Shown here piece after piece: positions 1 to 8,337 of a DNA stretch of 64,000 nt. Source of the stretch: Pseudoglutamicibacter cumminsii (GTDB lineage: Bacteria; Actinomycetota; Actinomycetes; Actinomycetales; Micrococcaceae); the NCBI RefSeq assembly GCF_003143995.1, contig NZ_QFWG01000005.1, positions 1 to 64,000 on the forward strand. The letters run 5' to 3'. Positions within the stretch are counted from its first letter, which is position 1; every line of letters starts with the position of its first letter. The notes below the pieces were generated by a model. It was given only the letters and a program-made list of their open reading frames with translations, ran no database searches and was not told the DNA's origin. The position numbers and the translations under genes were made by a program.

Positions 1-40
1 GGTTTCCCCACCCAGTAGCCACTGGGTCAGGGGTGAGAGA

Positions 41-159
41 GTTACGGCGGCTATAGCGTGGGGGAAACGCCCGGTCCCATCCCGAACCCGGAAGCTAAGC
101 CCCACAGCGCCGATGGTACTGCAACCGGGAGGTTGTGGGAGAGTAGGACACCGCCGAAC
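41..159 (+). rRNA. rrf: 5S ribosomal RNA
   Basis: The sequence has the classic actinobacterial 5S layout. It opens with GTTACGGCGGCTATAGCG, has the conserved CCCGAACCCGGAAGCTAAG block near 78-98, and ends with GTAGGACACCGCCGAAC. Its length of about 119 nt is normal. Bases 1-40 would be the 23S-5S spacer, with the rest of the rRNA operon upstream of the window. Confidence 0.95.
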
Positions 160-178
160 ATAACCACAAATAGAGGAT

Positions 179-236
179 GTTGGTCCTGAAGCTCCCAACC
201 CCACACACGGGGTTCGGTCGAAGCATCAGGACCAAC
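179..236 (+). terminator. hairpin after the rRNA operon
   Basis: An 11-bp perfect inverted repeat (GTTGGTCCTGA at 179-189, TCAGGACCAAC at 226-236) encloses a smaller GC stem (AACCCC/GGGGTT). It lies 20 nt past the 5S gene. There is no clear T-tract, so it is a terminator or an RNA-processing stem. The rest of 160-347 shows nothing else. Confidence 0.5.
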
Positions 237-347
237 ACTCATCTAAACCACAAACACACAACAAGCTCGCAGCGCCGCAATGAGCGAACCCCGTGAGCAA
301 CCAAAGCACTCTACTCAGCCACATGCACAGTTCTATAAACTGAAGTC

Positions 348-818
348 ATGTCTGACATGCCACTGTTCAGCCACGCAGCACACGATGCTGTCCCTCAAAC
401 CCATAAGAATCAGGGAACACAGGTCCGTGTGGAAGCCGTCCTTCCCGTCGACATCCTGAGCGCATGCGAAGGACTCATCGACTATACAGACCTCTGGTGG
501 CCGCGCGAACACCGGCTCAGTTCCGACCCAGAAGCTCAACTGATTTGGGACGAGAACAGTCTGTTCGAAGTCAGCGCAGAAGGTCTCACAGCAGTGTGGG
601 GCCATAACCACGGAAGCGAACCTCCACTTGAGCTCGGCCTCCTCATCGAGAACGAGAACTTTCCCCGTCACGTGGCGACCTTCAAATTTACTCAGCTTGG
701 TGCGCAGTCAACTCGCATCGATATCCGTGCGCAAGCACCACTTAACGGTTCACGTGTAGGCGCGAATATATGGCGCGATGTACTGCACGGCTATTCGACA
801 TTCATGGGAAACAGGTAA
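348..818 (+). CDS. SRPBCC/START-like small protein
   Basis: A 156-residue soluble protein. After a variable start of about 20 residues, the run VLPVDILSACEGLIDYTDLW and a later WDENSLFEVSAEGL-type segment resemble the SRPBCC (START-like) ligand-binding fold of the AHSA1 type, with alternating strand-like segments to the C-terminus (RIDIRAQAPL). No catalytic motif is visible and the family assignment is tentative. It stands alone between the rRNA operon and tRNA-Pro, with no clear Shine-Dalgarno before the ATG. The ligand cannot be named. Confidence 0.6.
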   Translation: MSDMPLFSHAAHDAVPQTHKNQGTQVRVEAVLPVDILSACEGLIDYTDLWWPREHRLSSDPEAQLIWDENSLFEVSAEGLTAVWGHNHGSEPPLELGLLIENENFPRHVATFKFTQLGAQSTRIDIRAQAPLNGSRVGANIWRDVLHGYSTFMGNR

Positions 819-873
819 GACATTTGATTATGTCTGTCGGCGTAGCTGCTGTAAGGTGTGAAGGTCTCGTCAT

Positions 874-947
874 CGGGGTGTGGCGCAGCTTGGTAGCGCG
901 CGTCGTTCGGGACGACGAAGTCGCAGGTTCAAATCCTGTCACCCCGA
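874..947 (+). tRNA. tRNA-Pro (anticodon CGG)
   Basis: A 74-nt cloverleaf. Acceptor CGGGGTG pairs with CACCCCG, the D-arm is GCGC/GCGC, the anticodon stem CGTCG/CGACG holds loop TTCGGGA (CGG at 908-910), and the T-arm has TTCAAAT. CCA is not encoded. Confidence 0.95.
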
Positions 948-956
948 CGCGCAGTT

Positions 957-984
957 GTGGCCTGGAGTGTCATCTCCAGGCCAC
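957..984 (+). terminator. hairpin after tRNA-Pro
   Basis: An 11-bp perfect stem GTGGCCTGGAG/CTCCAGGCCAC with a 6-nt loop starts 10 nt after the tRNA and is followed by GACTATTT. It is probably the tRNA terminator, with a weak T-tract. Confidence 0.7.
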
Positions 985-1084
985 GACTATTTAAGCGTGC
1001 TCTCTAGTCGCTTGCTCGTTTCTTAGATACTGTTACTCGCAAGTTATTTTCGTATTTTCGAGTGTATGTGTGAGGGCTGTTGTC

Positions 1085-2773
1085 ATGGACGCAGACGTCA
1101 TTGTTGTTGGTGCTGGCTTAGCGGGTCTCGTTGCCGCCAGGGAAGCGATTCGCGGCGGCTTGTCCGTTGTCGTCGTTGATCAAGAAAACCGACAGAACCT
1201 GGGCGGACAAGCGTTCTGGTCCTTCGGCGGTATGTTTCTCATCGACACCCCGCAACAGCGCCGTCTAGGCGTTAAAGACTCTGTAGAACTTGCACACTCC
1301 GACTGGACTGGCACGGCGGGCTTCGACCGCTTCGATGACGAAGATGGTTTAGGACAAGACCGCTGGGCGCGCCGATGGGCCTACGAATACGTCGAGTTCG
1401 CGGCCGGGGAGAAGGCCTCATATCTGGCTGAACATGGCATCAAATTCACCCCGGTCGTCGGATGGGCGGAACGCGGAGGCTCAGCCGCGGACGGCCACGG
1501 CAACTCCGTTCCACGCTTCCACGTCCCATGGGGGACCGGCACCGGCATCGTGACGCCGTTCATCAACTTCGCGCTGCAAGCTGAAAAAGAGGGCAAACTG
1601 CGCTTCAACTTCCGCCACCGCGTCACGGGGCTCATTACGGAAGGTGGCCGCGTCGTCGGGGTTGAAGGCGATGTGCTTGAGAACTCGGCACGCGACCGCG
1701 GACGTGCATCCAGCCGCGTTGCCACCGGAACTTTCACGCTCAAGGCACCGGCCGTCGTCATGGCGACGGGCGGTATCGGCGCCAACGCCGAGCTGGTACG
1801 CGCGAACTGGCCTGAACGGCTCGGGACTGCGCCGGAGAACATGATCTGCGGGGTTCCGGAATACGTCGACGGCTCGGGCTTGATCGCGGCGGAAGCCGCA
1901 GGCGCACGATGGGTCAATAAAGACCGCATGTGGCACTACACGGAGGGGATCATCAACTATGACCCCGTGTGGCCGGATCACGGGATTCGGATTCTTCCTG
2001 GCCCGACGCCGATGTGGTTCGATGCGCGAGGCAGGCGTCTTCCGCACCCGAACCTTCCGGGATATGACACGCTGGAGACCCTCAAATACCTTCGGACCAC
2101 CGAGGACATTAAGGACTATGACCATTCGTGGTTCATCGTCAACGAACGGATCCTCGCTAAGGAATTCGCGCTGTCCGGATCCGAGCAGAACCCTGACATC
2201 ACATCGGGCAAGATGAGCCGAGTCATCGCGTCTCGTTTGTCTTCCGGTATCCCTGGCCCGGTGCGTCGTTTCCAGCGCCGCGGACGGGATTTCTTGACGG
2301 CGGAGACGCTCGAACAGCTCGTGCCGAAGATGAACGAGCTGGTGGGGGAGGACCTCGTCGATGTGGATCATCTTCGGGAGCAGATCGAGGCGCGCGACCT
2401 GCAGATCGAAAACCCGTTCTCGAAGGATGCGCAAATCCAAGGGATTCACAACTCACGCGCTTTCCGTGGCGACCGGATGATCCGCACGACCAAGCCGCAC
2501 AAGCTCCTGGATCCAGCGGCAGGCCCGCTCGTTGCGGTGCGTTTGAACATCTTGACGCGCAAGTCGCTGGGTGGGTTGCAGACTGACCTAGCTTCCCGCG
2601 TCATCAGTGCTGATGGCGAAGTCCTTCCGGGCCTCTGGGCTGCAGGTGAGGCTGCCGGCTTCGGGGGCGGCGGCGTGCACGGCTATCGCGCGCTTGAGGG
2701 GACATTCCTCGGAGGGGCTGTGTTCTCGGGGCTGCTAGCGGGCCGGTCCCTCACGGAAACGCTACGCGGATGA
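1085..2773 (+). CDS. FAD-binding dehydrogenase (COG3573-type flavoprotein)
   Basis: 562 residues. It opens with a Rossmann FAD motif (DVIVVGAGLAGLVAA, residues 4-18) followed by an acidic strand end (VVVVDQ). A second FAD-contacting segment (VVMATGGIGANAEL) lies near residue 230 and a C-terminal GLWAAGEAAGFGGGGVHGY segment completes the cofactor site. This layout fits the fumarate reductase/3-ketosteroid dehydrogenase flavoprotein superfamily, specifically the predicted oxidoreductases of about 550 residues in COG3573. The substrate is unknown. An in-frame GTG lies at 1070, but GAGG at 1072-1075 is placed correctly for the ATG at 1085. It is monocistronic and is not linked to steroid genes here. 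Confidence 0.85.
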   Translation: MDADVIVVGAGLAGLVAAREAIRGGLSVVVVDQENRQNLGGQAFWSFGGMFLIDTPQQRRLGVKDSVELAHSDWTGTAGFDRFDDEDGLGQDRWARRWAYEYVEFAAGEKASYLAEHGIKFTPVVGWAERGGSAADGHGNSVPRFHVPWGTGTGIVTPFINFALQAEKEGKLRFNFRHRVTGLITEGGRVVGVEGDVLENSARDRGRASSRVATGTFTLKAPAVVMATGGIGANAELVRANWPERLGTAPENMICGVPEYVDGSGLIAAEAAGARWVNKDRMWHYTEGIINYDPVWPDHGIRILPGPTPMWFDARGRRLPHPNLPGYDTLETLKYLRTTEDIKDYDHSWFIVNERILAKEFALSGSEQNPDITSGKMSRVIASRLSSGIPGPVRRFQRRGRDFLTAETLEQLVPKMNELVGEDLVDVDHLREQIEARDLQIENPFSKDAQIQGIHNSRAFRGDRMIRTTKPHKLLDPAAGPLVAVRLNILTRKSLGGLQTDLASRVISADGEVLPGLWAAGEAAGFGGGGVHGYRALEGTFLGGAVFSGLLAGRSLTETLRG

Positions 2774-2896
2774 CGTAGTCCGCAGGTTACTTTGAGGTTG
2801 CGTACACCGTTTCGCCCAACTGCGCCACGTATACTACAGAGGTTGAATGCCGAGTAGGCGATACACCGAATCGAAACAATAAGGACGTTACTGAGG

Positions 2897-3811
2897 ATGG
2901 CAAAGAATACAGCGCGCTCCTCGAATAAGGACCGTGTGCAGGCAGCCCGCGAACACGCGGAGCAGCAGCGCATCGCAACGCAGAAGGCGCAGCGCCGCCG
3001 CGCGACCCTGATCAAGGCAATCATCGCCGCTATTGTGCTGGTCGTTGTTGCGGTAGCCGTAGTGGTCATCATCGGCCTCAAGAACAAGGGCGAGGATCAG
3101 TACGCGGAAGGTCCATACCCGAAGACCGGTAACGAAGTTGGCGGCGTGGTTTTCACGAGCCCAACAGAGGCAAAGGCAACGAACCTTACCGGCAAGGTCA
3201 AACGTCCAGAAGGTGACAACCCTCTGCCATCCGAAAAGGTCAACATCAGCGGCGTCGATAAGAACGCGTCGCCTGTCCAGGTTATCGTCTACGCGGACCC
3301 TGCATGCCCTCACTGCTATGAGTTTGAAAAAAGCTGGGGCCCAACGCTGAACGAGCAACTCGAGGCAGGCAAGATCACGCTCGAGCAGCGAATGGTCCCG
3401 TACCTGGACCGTGGCTCACCAAGTAACTACTCGTCCCGTGCTAACAACATGCTCGCATGCGTGGCTGACTCCAAGCCGGAAGTCTACAATGCAGTCTTGA
3501 ATGAACTGTTCAAGGTCACTATGTCCCAGGGCGAGCAGAAGAATCAGGAACTGATTGACCTTGCCAAGAAGCATGGAGTCGATGGCAACATCGACAGCTG
3601 CGTCACCGACGGAACGTTCCGTCCATGGGTTGCGCACGCTGATCGCCAGGCTCGTGAAGATGGCGTTAGCGGCACCCCGAGCGTATTCGTCAACGGCGAA
3701 CGTTGGGACGGCCAAAAGAACCCAGATTTCGGCGGCTGGCTGCAGGGCAAGATCGATGCCGCAGGTAAGGACGGCGAAGCAAAGGGCAGTGACGTTAAGG
3801 ACGATAAGTAG
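2897..3811 (+). CDS. membrane-anchored DsbA-like thioredoxin domain protein
   Basis: 304 residues. A basic, coiled, Gln/Arg-rich cytoplasmic start (1-35) is followed by one transmembrane helix (about 37-58, LIKAIIAAIVLVVVAVAVVV). The extracytoplasmic domain is DsbA/thioredoxin-like, with the active site CPHC (VYADPACPHCYEFEKSWGP, near residue 139) and the cis-Pro region GVSGTPSVFVNG near 255. It probably acts as a thiol-disulfide oxidoreductase or disulfide isomerase at the outer face of the membrane. The C-terminus is Lys/Asp-rich. AAGGA at 2881-2885 precedes the start. It could be a DsbG/MdbA-like oxidase, but the redox direction cannot be told from sequence. Confidence 0.85.
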   Translation: MAKNTARSSNKDRVQAAREHAEQQRIATQKAQRRRATLIKAIIAAIVLVVVAVAVVVIIGLKNKGEDQYAEGPYPKTGNEVGGVVFTSPTEAKATNLTGKVKRPEGDNPLPSEKVNISGVDKNASPVQVIVYADPACPHCYEFEKSWGPTLNEQLEAGKITLEQRMVPYLDRGSPSNYSSRANNMLACVADSKPEVYNAVLNELFKVTMSQGEQKNQELIDLAKKHGVDGNIDSCVTDGTFRPWVAHADRQAREDGVSGTPSVFVNGERWDGQKNPDFGGWLQGKIDAAGKDGEAKGSDVKDDK

Positions 3812-3845
3812 TCCATAAGCTTCATCCTTGTAACGTTTTCTGGGG

Positions 3846-3898
3846 TTCGCTGGCCAAACGCATACACGCTACGGGTGAGTGTGTGTTTGGCCAGCGAA
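3846..3898 (+). terminator. long hairpin after the thioredoxin gene
   Basis: A 14-bp stem TTCGCTGGCCAAAC/GTTTGGCCAGCGAA lies 35 nt past the stop codon. The loop is long and there is no T-tract, so its role as terminator is inferred from position. Confidence 0.5.
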
Positions 3899-3940
3899 TG
3901 TCGTAAGATTGGTTATCGTGCCTCAGTGCGGGCACGGTAT

Positions 3941-4014
3941 GCCTCCTTAGCTCAGCTGGCCAGAGCAACTGTCTTGTAAACAGTAGGTCGCCGGTTCGAA
4001 TCCGGCAGGGGGCT
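3941..4014 (+). tRNA. tRNA-Thr (anticodon TGT)
   Basis: A 74-nt cloverleaf. Acceptor GCCTCCT pairs with AGGGGGC (one G-T pair), the D-arm is GCTC/GAGC, loop CTTGTAA reads TGT, and the T-arm is GCCGG-TTCGAAT-CCGGC. Confidence 0.95.
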
Positions 4015-4063
4015 CGAGGAATATTCCGTGAAAGGAATATTGCCCCTAACAAAATAATTCCGA

Positions 4064-4137
4064 GGATCCTTAGCTCAGTTGGTTAGAGCGTTCGCTTCAC
4101 ACGCGAGAGGTCGCTGGTTCGAGTCCAGTAGGATCCA
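4064..4137 (+). tRNA. tRNA-Val (anticodon CAC), integration target
   Basis: A 74-nt cloverleaf. Acceptor GGATCCT pairs with AGGATCC, the anticodon loop TTCACAC reads CAC, and the T-arm is GCTGG-TTCGAGT-CCAGT. It lies 49 nt after tRNA-Thr. Its 3' end and terminator are repeated about 1 kb downstream, marking it as the attachment site of a past integration. Confidence 0.95.
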
Positions 4138-4176
4138 CTTTCAAGCCCCGAGTTCACCCACCAACTCGGGGTTTTT
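4124..4176 (+). repeat. attL-like repeat at the tRNA-Val 3' end
   Basis: The 3' end of tRNA-Val and its terminator reappear in the same orientation at 5147-5199. The best block, CCACTTTCAAGCCCCGAGTT plus three further bases (4135-4157), is a perfect 23-bp match. TCCAGT just upstream and the terminator stem downstream also match, with a few differences. This fits one boundary of a tRNA-targeted integrative element. Confidence 0.75.
4146..4176 (+). terminator. terminator of tRNA-Val
   Basis: Stem CCCCGAGTT/AACTCGGGG with an 8-nt loop followed by TTTTT is a textbook intrinsic terminator. It is inside the att-like repeat. Confidence 0.85.
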
Positions 4177-4231
4177 CCATGTAATCACGCGGAAAATCCG
4201 GGTTTTCACGTCGCCGGTATATACTCATAAG

Positions 4232-4292
4232 GTGACACTAAGTGACAAGAAAACTGCCACAAAACTGTCACAGACTGCCACGAAACTGCCAC
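4232..4292 (+). promoter_or_regulatory. helically phased CTGCCAC repeats (integrase arm-type sites)
   Basis: CTGYCAC occurs at 4254, 4265, 4275 and 4286, spaced 11, 10 and 11 bp. Two inverted-type GTGACA units lie at 4232 and 4242. Two more CTGCCAC copies sit at 5078 and 5089, beside the other att-like repeat. Short phased direct repeats close to both attachment ends and just before an int start are what arm-type binding sites of tyrosine integrases look like. The functional reading is inference. Confidence 0.55.
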
Positions 4293-4313
4293 ACCTGGAC
4301 GCGGCGGGGCGTG

Positions 4314-4415
4314 ATGACCACGAAGAAGAAGCTGCCAAGAGGCATTGCAGAGCACCGCGGGAAGTACCTCATAGATTCTTGGAGGCATGAAATTGTTCGG
4401 AGGCGGCCCCTATAA
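4314..4415 (+). pseudogene. N-terminal stub of a phage-type tyrosine integrase
   Basis: A 33-codon reading frame beginning MTTKKKLPRGIAEHRGKYLI resembles the usual start of actinophage integrases (basic run, LPxGI, then a short beta-strand). It then runs into a stop with no core-binding or catalytic domain (no R-HxxR-Y). It lies between the arm-like repeats and an unrelated small ORF, so it looks truncated by deletion near 4380. The family call rests on a short stretch and its att context. Confidence 0.45.
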
Positions 4416-4701
4416 GGCGGACTATGAATACAGCACGTTTGAGTTACACGCTGTGTTTGCTGAGGCGCTGGTTCAATCTGTTGGTTTACCTGAGGGTTGT
4501 TCAGACTTCATTCAAGGACCGCTCGAGGCAGGAGAGGCCTGGCTGGCTTTAGAGATCACCGCTGACTTTATTGAATCTTATGGCGCGAAAGTGGACCCGA
4601 CTTTGTTTCGTCAAATGGAGGACGCACAGCGTAGCTATCTGGATGAGACCTTGCAGGGCGCTATTGAAAAAGTGCGCCCGTATGTAACACCAGCTACCTA
4701 A
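4387..4701 (+). CDS. hypothetical protein in the tRNA-Val element relic
   Basis: A 104-residue acidic, mostly helical soluble protein (SDFIQGPLEAGEAWLALEIT in the middle). I do not recognise the family. The ATG lies only one base after GGAGG (4381-4385), which is too close. The in-frame TTG at 4393 has proper spacing, so the protein may start two codons later. It overlaps the integrase stub and is followed by a possible hairpin with T-rich tail (AGCCCACCCGGGTTTGCTCGGGTGGGTTTTC, split 4718-4747). It is probably cargo of the lost element. A role as a small immunity or phage-accessory protein is possible but unsupported. Confidence 0.5.
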   Translation: MKLFGGGPYKADYEYSTFELHAVFAEALVQSVGLPEGCSDFIQGPLEAGEAWLALEITADFIESYGAKVDPTLFRQMEDAQRSYLDETLQGAIEKVRPYVTPAT

Positions 4702-4717
4702 TCTTTTCGAATCTTAT

Positions 4718-4747
4718 AGCCCACCCGGGTTTGCTCGGGTGGGTTTT
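4718..4747 (+). terminator. intrinsic terminator after the 104-aa ORF
   Basis: CCCACCCGGG and CTCGGGTGGG form a GC-rich stem with a short loop, followed by TTTTC. It lies 17 nt past the stop codon of the small ORF. Confidence 0.75.
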
Positions 4748-4840
4748 CTTATACCCGAAAACAGGTTTCCCTACTACCGCCGGGGGTATAACGGCGGGCT
4801 AATCTACGCAATTTTGATGCGGCATGAATGGAGGGCGCAC

Positions 4841-4957
4841 ATGTCCGAAAATGTTCAAGAGAACAAAGAACCACAGTCCACCGATACGGCGGGGTTTACT
4901 CCTATCAATAGCCAGGAGGAACTAGACCGGATTATTGGGAATCGGCTCGCATTGCGA
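4841..4957 (+). pseudogene. fragment of a phage scaffolding-type protein
   Basis: The ATG at 4841 follows GAGGG with good spacing. The first 38 or so codons include FTPINSQEELDRIIGNRLA, which resembles the start of phage minor scaffolding/DUF4355-type proteins (usually followed by a charged coiled coil). From about 4957 the frame stays open to 5329 but becomes Cys/Pro/His-rich and unlike the family, so the gene was cut and joined to unrelated DNA. It is evidence that the element was phage-derived. The family match is from memory. Confidence 0.45.
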
Positions 4958-5077
4958 TATCTCCCCGGCTGTTTTCCCGCCCCGAAGAGCTCACACAGGT
5001 GGCGTGGAGTCGCTCGCCCTGCGGAGGAGATACACAGCGGGATCAAGGGGCCTCAGACGGTCGGGGAAGAATCCGAA

Positions 5078-5095
5078 CTGCCACAAGACTGCCAC
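5078..5095 (+). promoter_or_regulatory. second pair of CTGCCAC arm-type repeats
   Basis: Two CTGCCAC copies at 5078 and 5089 (11 bp apart) match the four phased copies near the other end of the relic. They lie 52 nt before the attR-like repeat. Confidence 0.5.
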
Positions 5096-5146
5096 AGCGA
5101 AGAAAGTCGCCCGAAGATCCCTGAGAATACGCGGTTCTGTGGATAC

Positions 5147-5199
5147 TCCAGTCGGCCCACTTTCAAGCCCCGAGTTCACTCACGAACTCGGGGCTTTCA
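5147..5199 (+). repeat. attR-like repeat
   Basis: This is the direct copy of 4124-4176, with perfect identity over 5157-5179. It retains a terminator-like stem CCCCGAGTT/AACTCGGGG. It marks the distal boundary of the tRNA-Val element relic. From here to 5386 there is no recognisable gene. Confidence 0.7.
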
Positions 5200-5386
5200 G
5201 TTTAATGTTGCGCCTTCGAAATGCGCACGTCCGTGGCACGGCCTAAAGTGGGATAAGGCGCAAGTCTCACATGCAGAAAACATGTGTCGCAAGCCATGTG
5301 CAGAAAGTCATGTGCACGTTTCTGAATAGCGGCAACACTGGGCAAATCATTAGGCGAAATACTAGGCGAGGGGAGACGACAACAGA

Positions 5387-7414
5387 ATGACCGAGCGTCA
5401 GAACTCACGCCAGCCACGCTTCCGCCGCAAGAACAAAAACCTCCCCAACATCCAGCCCCGCCAAGCCGGCGTCGACCGGGACGTGCCTCACCCGACCACA
5501 TTCGATCCCAACATTCCGCTGCCTGCCGTCCCTCCGCCATCGATACGCAGCATCGCTAACGACAACGACGACCTTCTCCGCGAAGAATCCCGTGCAAAAC
5601 CGACGCATGCAGAACCGGCTCATGCAGGGCCGACTGATGCAGAAGCCGCCGACGTAGAAGTAGTCGACCCGTCTCACCCGGCCGATACCTCGGCGACCTC
5701 CGTCTGGACTGTTGCGCAACGCCAGGGGTCCATCCTCCGCTCGCTTGAAGCCGCCCAAATCACGCAAGACCAAACACCTGTAGCTGACTCCACCCGAGCA
5801 ACTGACGGTGAGCGCGCCGCGAGCACCGCATCGATAGGCGAAATCGCGTCGCAAGAAACCGGCCGACCACACAAGAGGAAAAGCCCCCGCGGAGCCCGGT
5901 CACCACACCGTCGCGGGAAAGCCAGCGCCACAGAGAAAGCCAGTGGCCGGAAGCACAAAACCAAGCCACACTCGCCAGAACAGCACGCGGTGACAGCCCC
6001 ACTCGTGCGCGGGCTGCGTGGCATGATCCAGGGTGAAGCACCAGCGACAACCACGTTCAACATTGTTGACAGGCTCATCGGCTCACCCTTTGAACAAGCT
6101 GCCGCCCGTACCGACCCGCAAGCTGAAGCGGAAAAGGAAGCCGAAAACGTACGACGCGCAATGCGGTTCGCGCTCGATATCGCCGAACTCATGCTGCGGT
6201 GGGGCTCCGGCGCGCAAGAAGTTGAGACCGCGGTCATCGCGGTAACCGCCTCGAGCGGGCTGCGGCACGTGGACATGGACATCACGAACCAGTCGATCCA
6301 CCTCAACTGGACCCCACCAGAAGGCATGCCGGTCTCGGTGATGCGGGTCGTACGTTCGTTCTCCGATAACTACAAGTCTCTTGCCGCCCTCCACCAGCTT
6401 GTTGCTGACATTGCGGCAGGGCGTGTAGAAATCGAAGCCGCGCAAGCCCGCATGCGAGCGATTCGTCGCTACCGGCATCCGTACTCCGCGACCGTGACGT
6501 TCATCGGAAGCCTCGCATTCGCAACACTCTTCGTCGTGTTCATCGGCGGCGGGTTGCGCGCGGCCACCGCGGTGTTCTTCACCCAGGCGGTCATCTCCAC
6601 TGTGACGCGGCTCAATATCAAATGGCGCGTCCCGGAATTCTTCAACGTCGCATCGAGCACACTGCTCGCGACCGTCATTGCACTGGTGCTCTATAACTAC
6701 GAGATCATCAGAAACCCGGAGATGGTGGTCGCTGGCGGGCTCATGCTGATCCTGCCCGCGGGGCGGTTCGTCTCCGCGGTCCAAGATGCGATCTATGGGT
6801 TTCCGCTCACCGCGGTCTCAAGGCTCTTCTCGGCGCTGATCATCTACGCGGCCATTATCACCGGCGTCATGGCCGGCGCCTACGTCGCAGCCTCCTTCAA
6901 CCTGAGCGAAATCGACCTCGCTCGACCGCCAGCAGCTAACGGCCTCCCATTCTGGGTGCTCACGCTCCTCGCGGTCTTCGCAGTCCTCAGCGGGGCTGTC
7001 ATCCAACAGGTTGCGCCGCGGCACTTGCTGCCGATCGCGCTCGTGGTCGTCGCAGGCTACTCGACGTACTGGATCTTCGCTAACAACCTCAACGTTGGGC
7101 CACGAGCAACCCCGGCGGTTGCCGCCGCAGTCATGGGTTTGCTTGCACGCCTGATCGCCCAACGGCTTAACATCCCTTCGCTAATCCTGATCGTGCCATC
7201 GATCATCATCATGCTGCCCGGACTGGCGATCTTCCGGTCGATGTACGCGATGGTTCAGCAAGCCGAAGGTATCTCGACCTCGCTAGCGGGCATGGTCGTC
7301 TCGTTCTCGATCATCATGGCGATCGCAGTCGGCGCGGCTTTCGGTGATCTTCTAGCACGCCCATTCACTGCAGGTCTCAACCTCGCATACAAACAGCGCA
7401 CCCGCCGACGCTAA
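5387..7414 (+). CDS. threonine/serine exporter family protein (ThrE-like)
   Basis: 675 residues. Residues 1-225 are disordered, basic and Pro/Ala-rich, with a short degenerate AEPAHAGP/TDAEAADV repeat. From about 255 there is the cytoplasmic ThrE N-domain (LDIAELMLRWGSGAQEVETA, then HVDMDITNQSI). Ten or so hydrophobic helices from about residue 365 to the end correspond to the ThrE/DUF3815 double module. The founding member, Corynebacterium ThrE, exports threonine and serine; substrate here is inferred. The N-terminal tail is longer than in ThrE (about 490 residues). AGGGGAGA precedes the ATG by 10 nt. It is monocistronic. Confidence 0.85.
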   Translation: MTERQNSRQPRFRRKNKNLPNIQPRQAGVDRDVPHPTTFDPNIPLPAVPPPSIRSIANDNDDLLREESRAKPTHAEPAHAGPTDAEAADVEVVDPSHPADTSATSVWTVAQRQGSILRSLEAAQITQDQTPVADSTRATDGERAASTASIGEIASQETGRPHKRKSPRGARSPHRRGKASATEKASGRKHKTKPHSPEQHAVTAPLVRGLRGMIQGEAPATTTFNIVDRLIGSPFEQAAARTDPQAEAEKEAENVRRAMRFALDIAELMLRWGSGAQEVETAVIAVTASSGLRHVDMDITNQSIHLNWTPPEGMPVSVMRVVRSFSDNYKSLAALHQLVADIAAGRVEIEAAQARMRAIRRYRHPYSATVTFIGSLAFATLFVVFIGGGLRAATAVFFTQAVISTVTRLNIKWRVPEFFNVASSTLLATVIALVLYNYEIIRNPEMVVAGGLMLILPAGRFVSAVQDAIYGFPLTAVSRLFSALIIYAAIITGVMAGAYVAASFNLSEIDLARPPAANGLPFWVLTLLAVFAVLSGAVIQQVAPRHLLPIALVVVAGYSTYWIFANNLNVGPRATPAVAAAVMGLLARLIAQRLNIPSLILIVPSIIIMLPGLAIFRSMYAMVQQAEGISTSLAGMVVSFSIIMAIAVGAAFGDLLARPFTAGLNLAYKQRTRRR

Positions 7415-7444
7415 ATGGCGCAACACGTTGCTGCTCAACGCTAG

Positions 7445-8251
7445 CTAAACAGTCCAATCGATCGGGTCATACCCCATCGAAATCAGCGCCTCATTCGCAC
7501 GCGAAAACGGACGCGAACCAAAGAAACCGCGGCGCGCCGACAACGGCGACGGATGCGCGCTCTCAATCACCGGATGCCCCTCAAGCAGCGGCGCGAAACC
7601 CTGCGCATGCCGCCCCCATAAAACAGCAACCGGAGCTCCGCCCTGCCCAGCTGTTCCCCGCCGACCCAGCTCCGCAACCACCGCGCCCGTGATCTCATGC
7701 CAACCAATACGAGAATGAGACCCCGCCTCACCCCTGGTCACCGTGAGTGACGTGTTCAAAAGCATCACGCCCTGAGCCAACCACCGCGAAAGATCACCGT
7801 GCGCCGCCGGAGCGAGCCCCACATCGTCGGCAAGCTCACGGTAAATGTTCACCAAACTACGCGGCAACGGACGCACTGACGCATCGCACGCGAAAGCCAA
7901 CCCGATCGGATGCCCCTCAGTGGGGTAGGGGTCCTGCCCAATAATCAAGACCCGAACATCCTCGGGAGGCACCGACAACGCGCGGAACACATGCTGCGGA
8001 GCCGGCAGGATCCGTTCACCCGCAGCAAGACGAGCCGCCAACTCATCACCCACACGGCCCAACCGCGGACCCAAACCAGCCAACACATCGCACCACGCCG
8101 GGGCGACGCCCCACCCCATCCACCGCTCACGCCAGCGCGGAAACCAGCCCGAAGGATCAGCGGAAACCTCAGCGCTTGTCGGGACAACCACAGCCGGAGG
8201 CGCGCTAGCCGGGACAGAACGGTCATTAGGCACAGAACTCATAAACCCCAT
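7445..8251 (-). CDS. ung: uracil-DNA glycosylase, family 1
   Basis: 268 residues. Family 1 signatures are all present: the water-activating loop GQDPYPTEGHPIGLAF, the Asn-bearing VMLLNTSLTV strand, and the HPSPLSARRGFFGSRPFS DNA-intercalating loop with its catalytic His. It removes uracil from DNA as the first step of base excision repair. It is some 40 residues longer than typical Ung because of an unconserved N-terminus and a Gly-rich insert. ATGs at 8251 and 8242 are both possible starts, and neither has a clear ribosome site. It is convergent with the thrE-like gene, 30 nt apart. Confidence 0.95.
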   Translation of the reverse strand: MGFMSSVPNDRSVPASAPPAVVVPTSAEVSADPSGWFPRWRERWMGWGVAPAWCDVLAGLGPRLGRVGDELAARLAAGERILPAPQHVFRALSVPPEDVRVLIIGQDPYPTEGHPIGLAFACDASVRPLPRSLVNIYRELADDVGLAPAAHGDLSRWLAQGVMLLNTSLTVTRGEAGSHSRIGWHEITGAVVAELGRRGTAGQGGAPVAVLWGRHAQGFAPLLEGHPVIESAHPSPLSARRGFFGSRPFSRANEALISMGYDPIDWTV

Positions 8252-8337
8252 GCTGGCACGCTCGAGAGATAGAATGAAACACGCAGAACGCCGGGCCGCA
8301 AGGCATCAGCGCCAAGCAACACACGAAAAGGAGTGCA

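Noticed and set aside
4739-5329. 196-codon frame taken as a full gene
   Set aside because: Only the first part after ATG 4841 looks like a protein family; the rest runs through the att-like repeat and a terminator stem.
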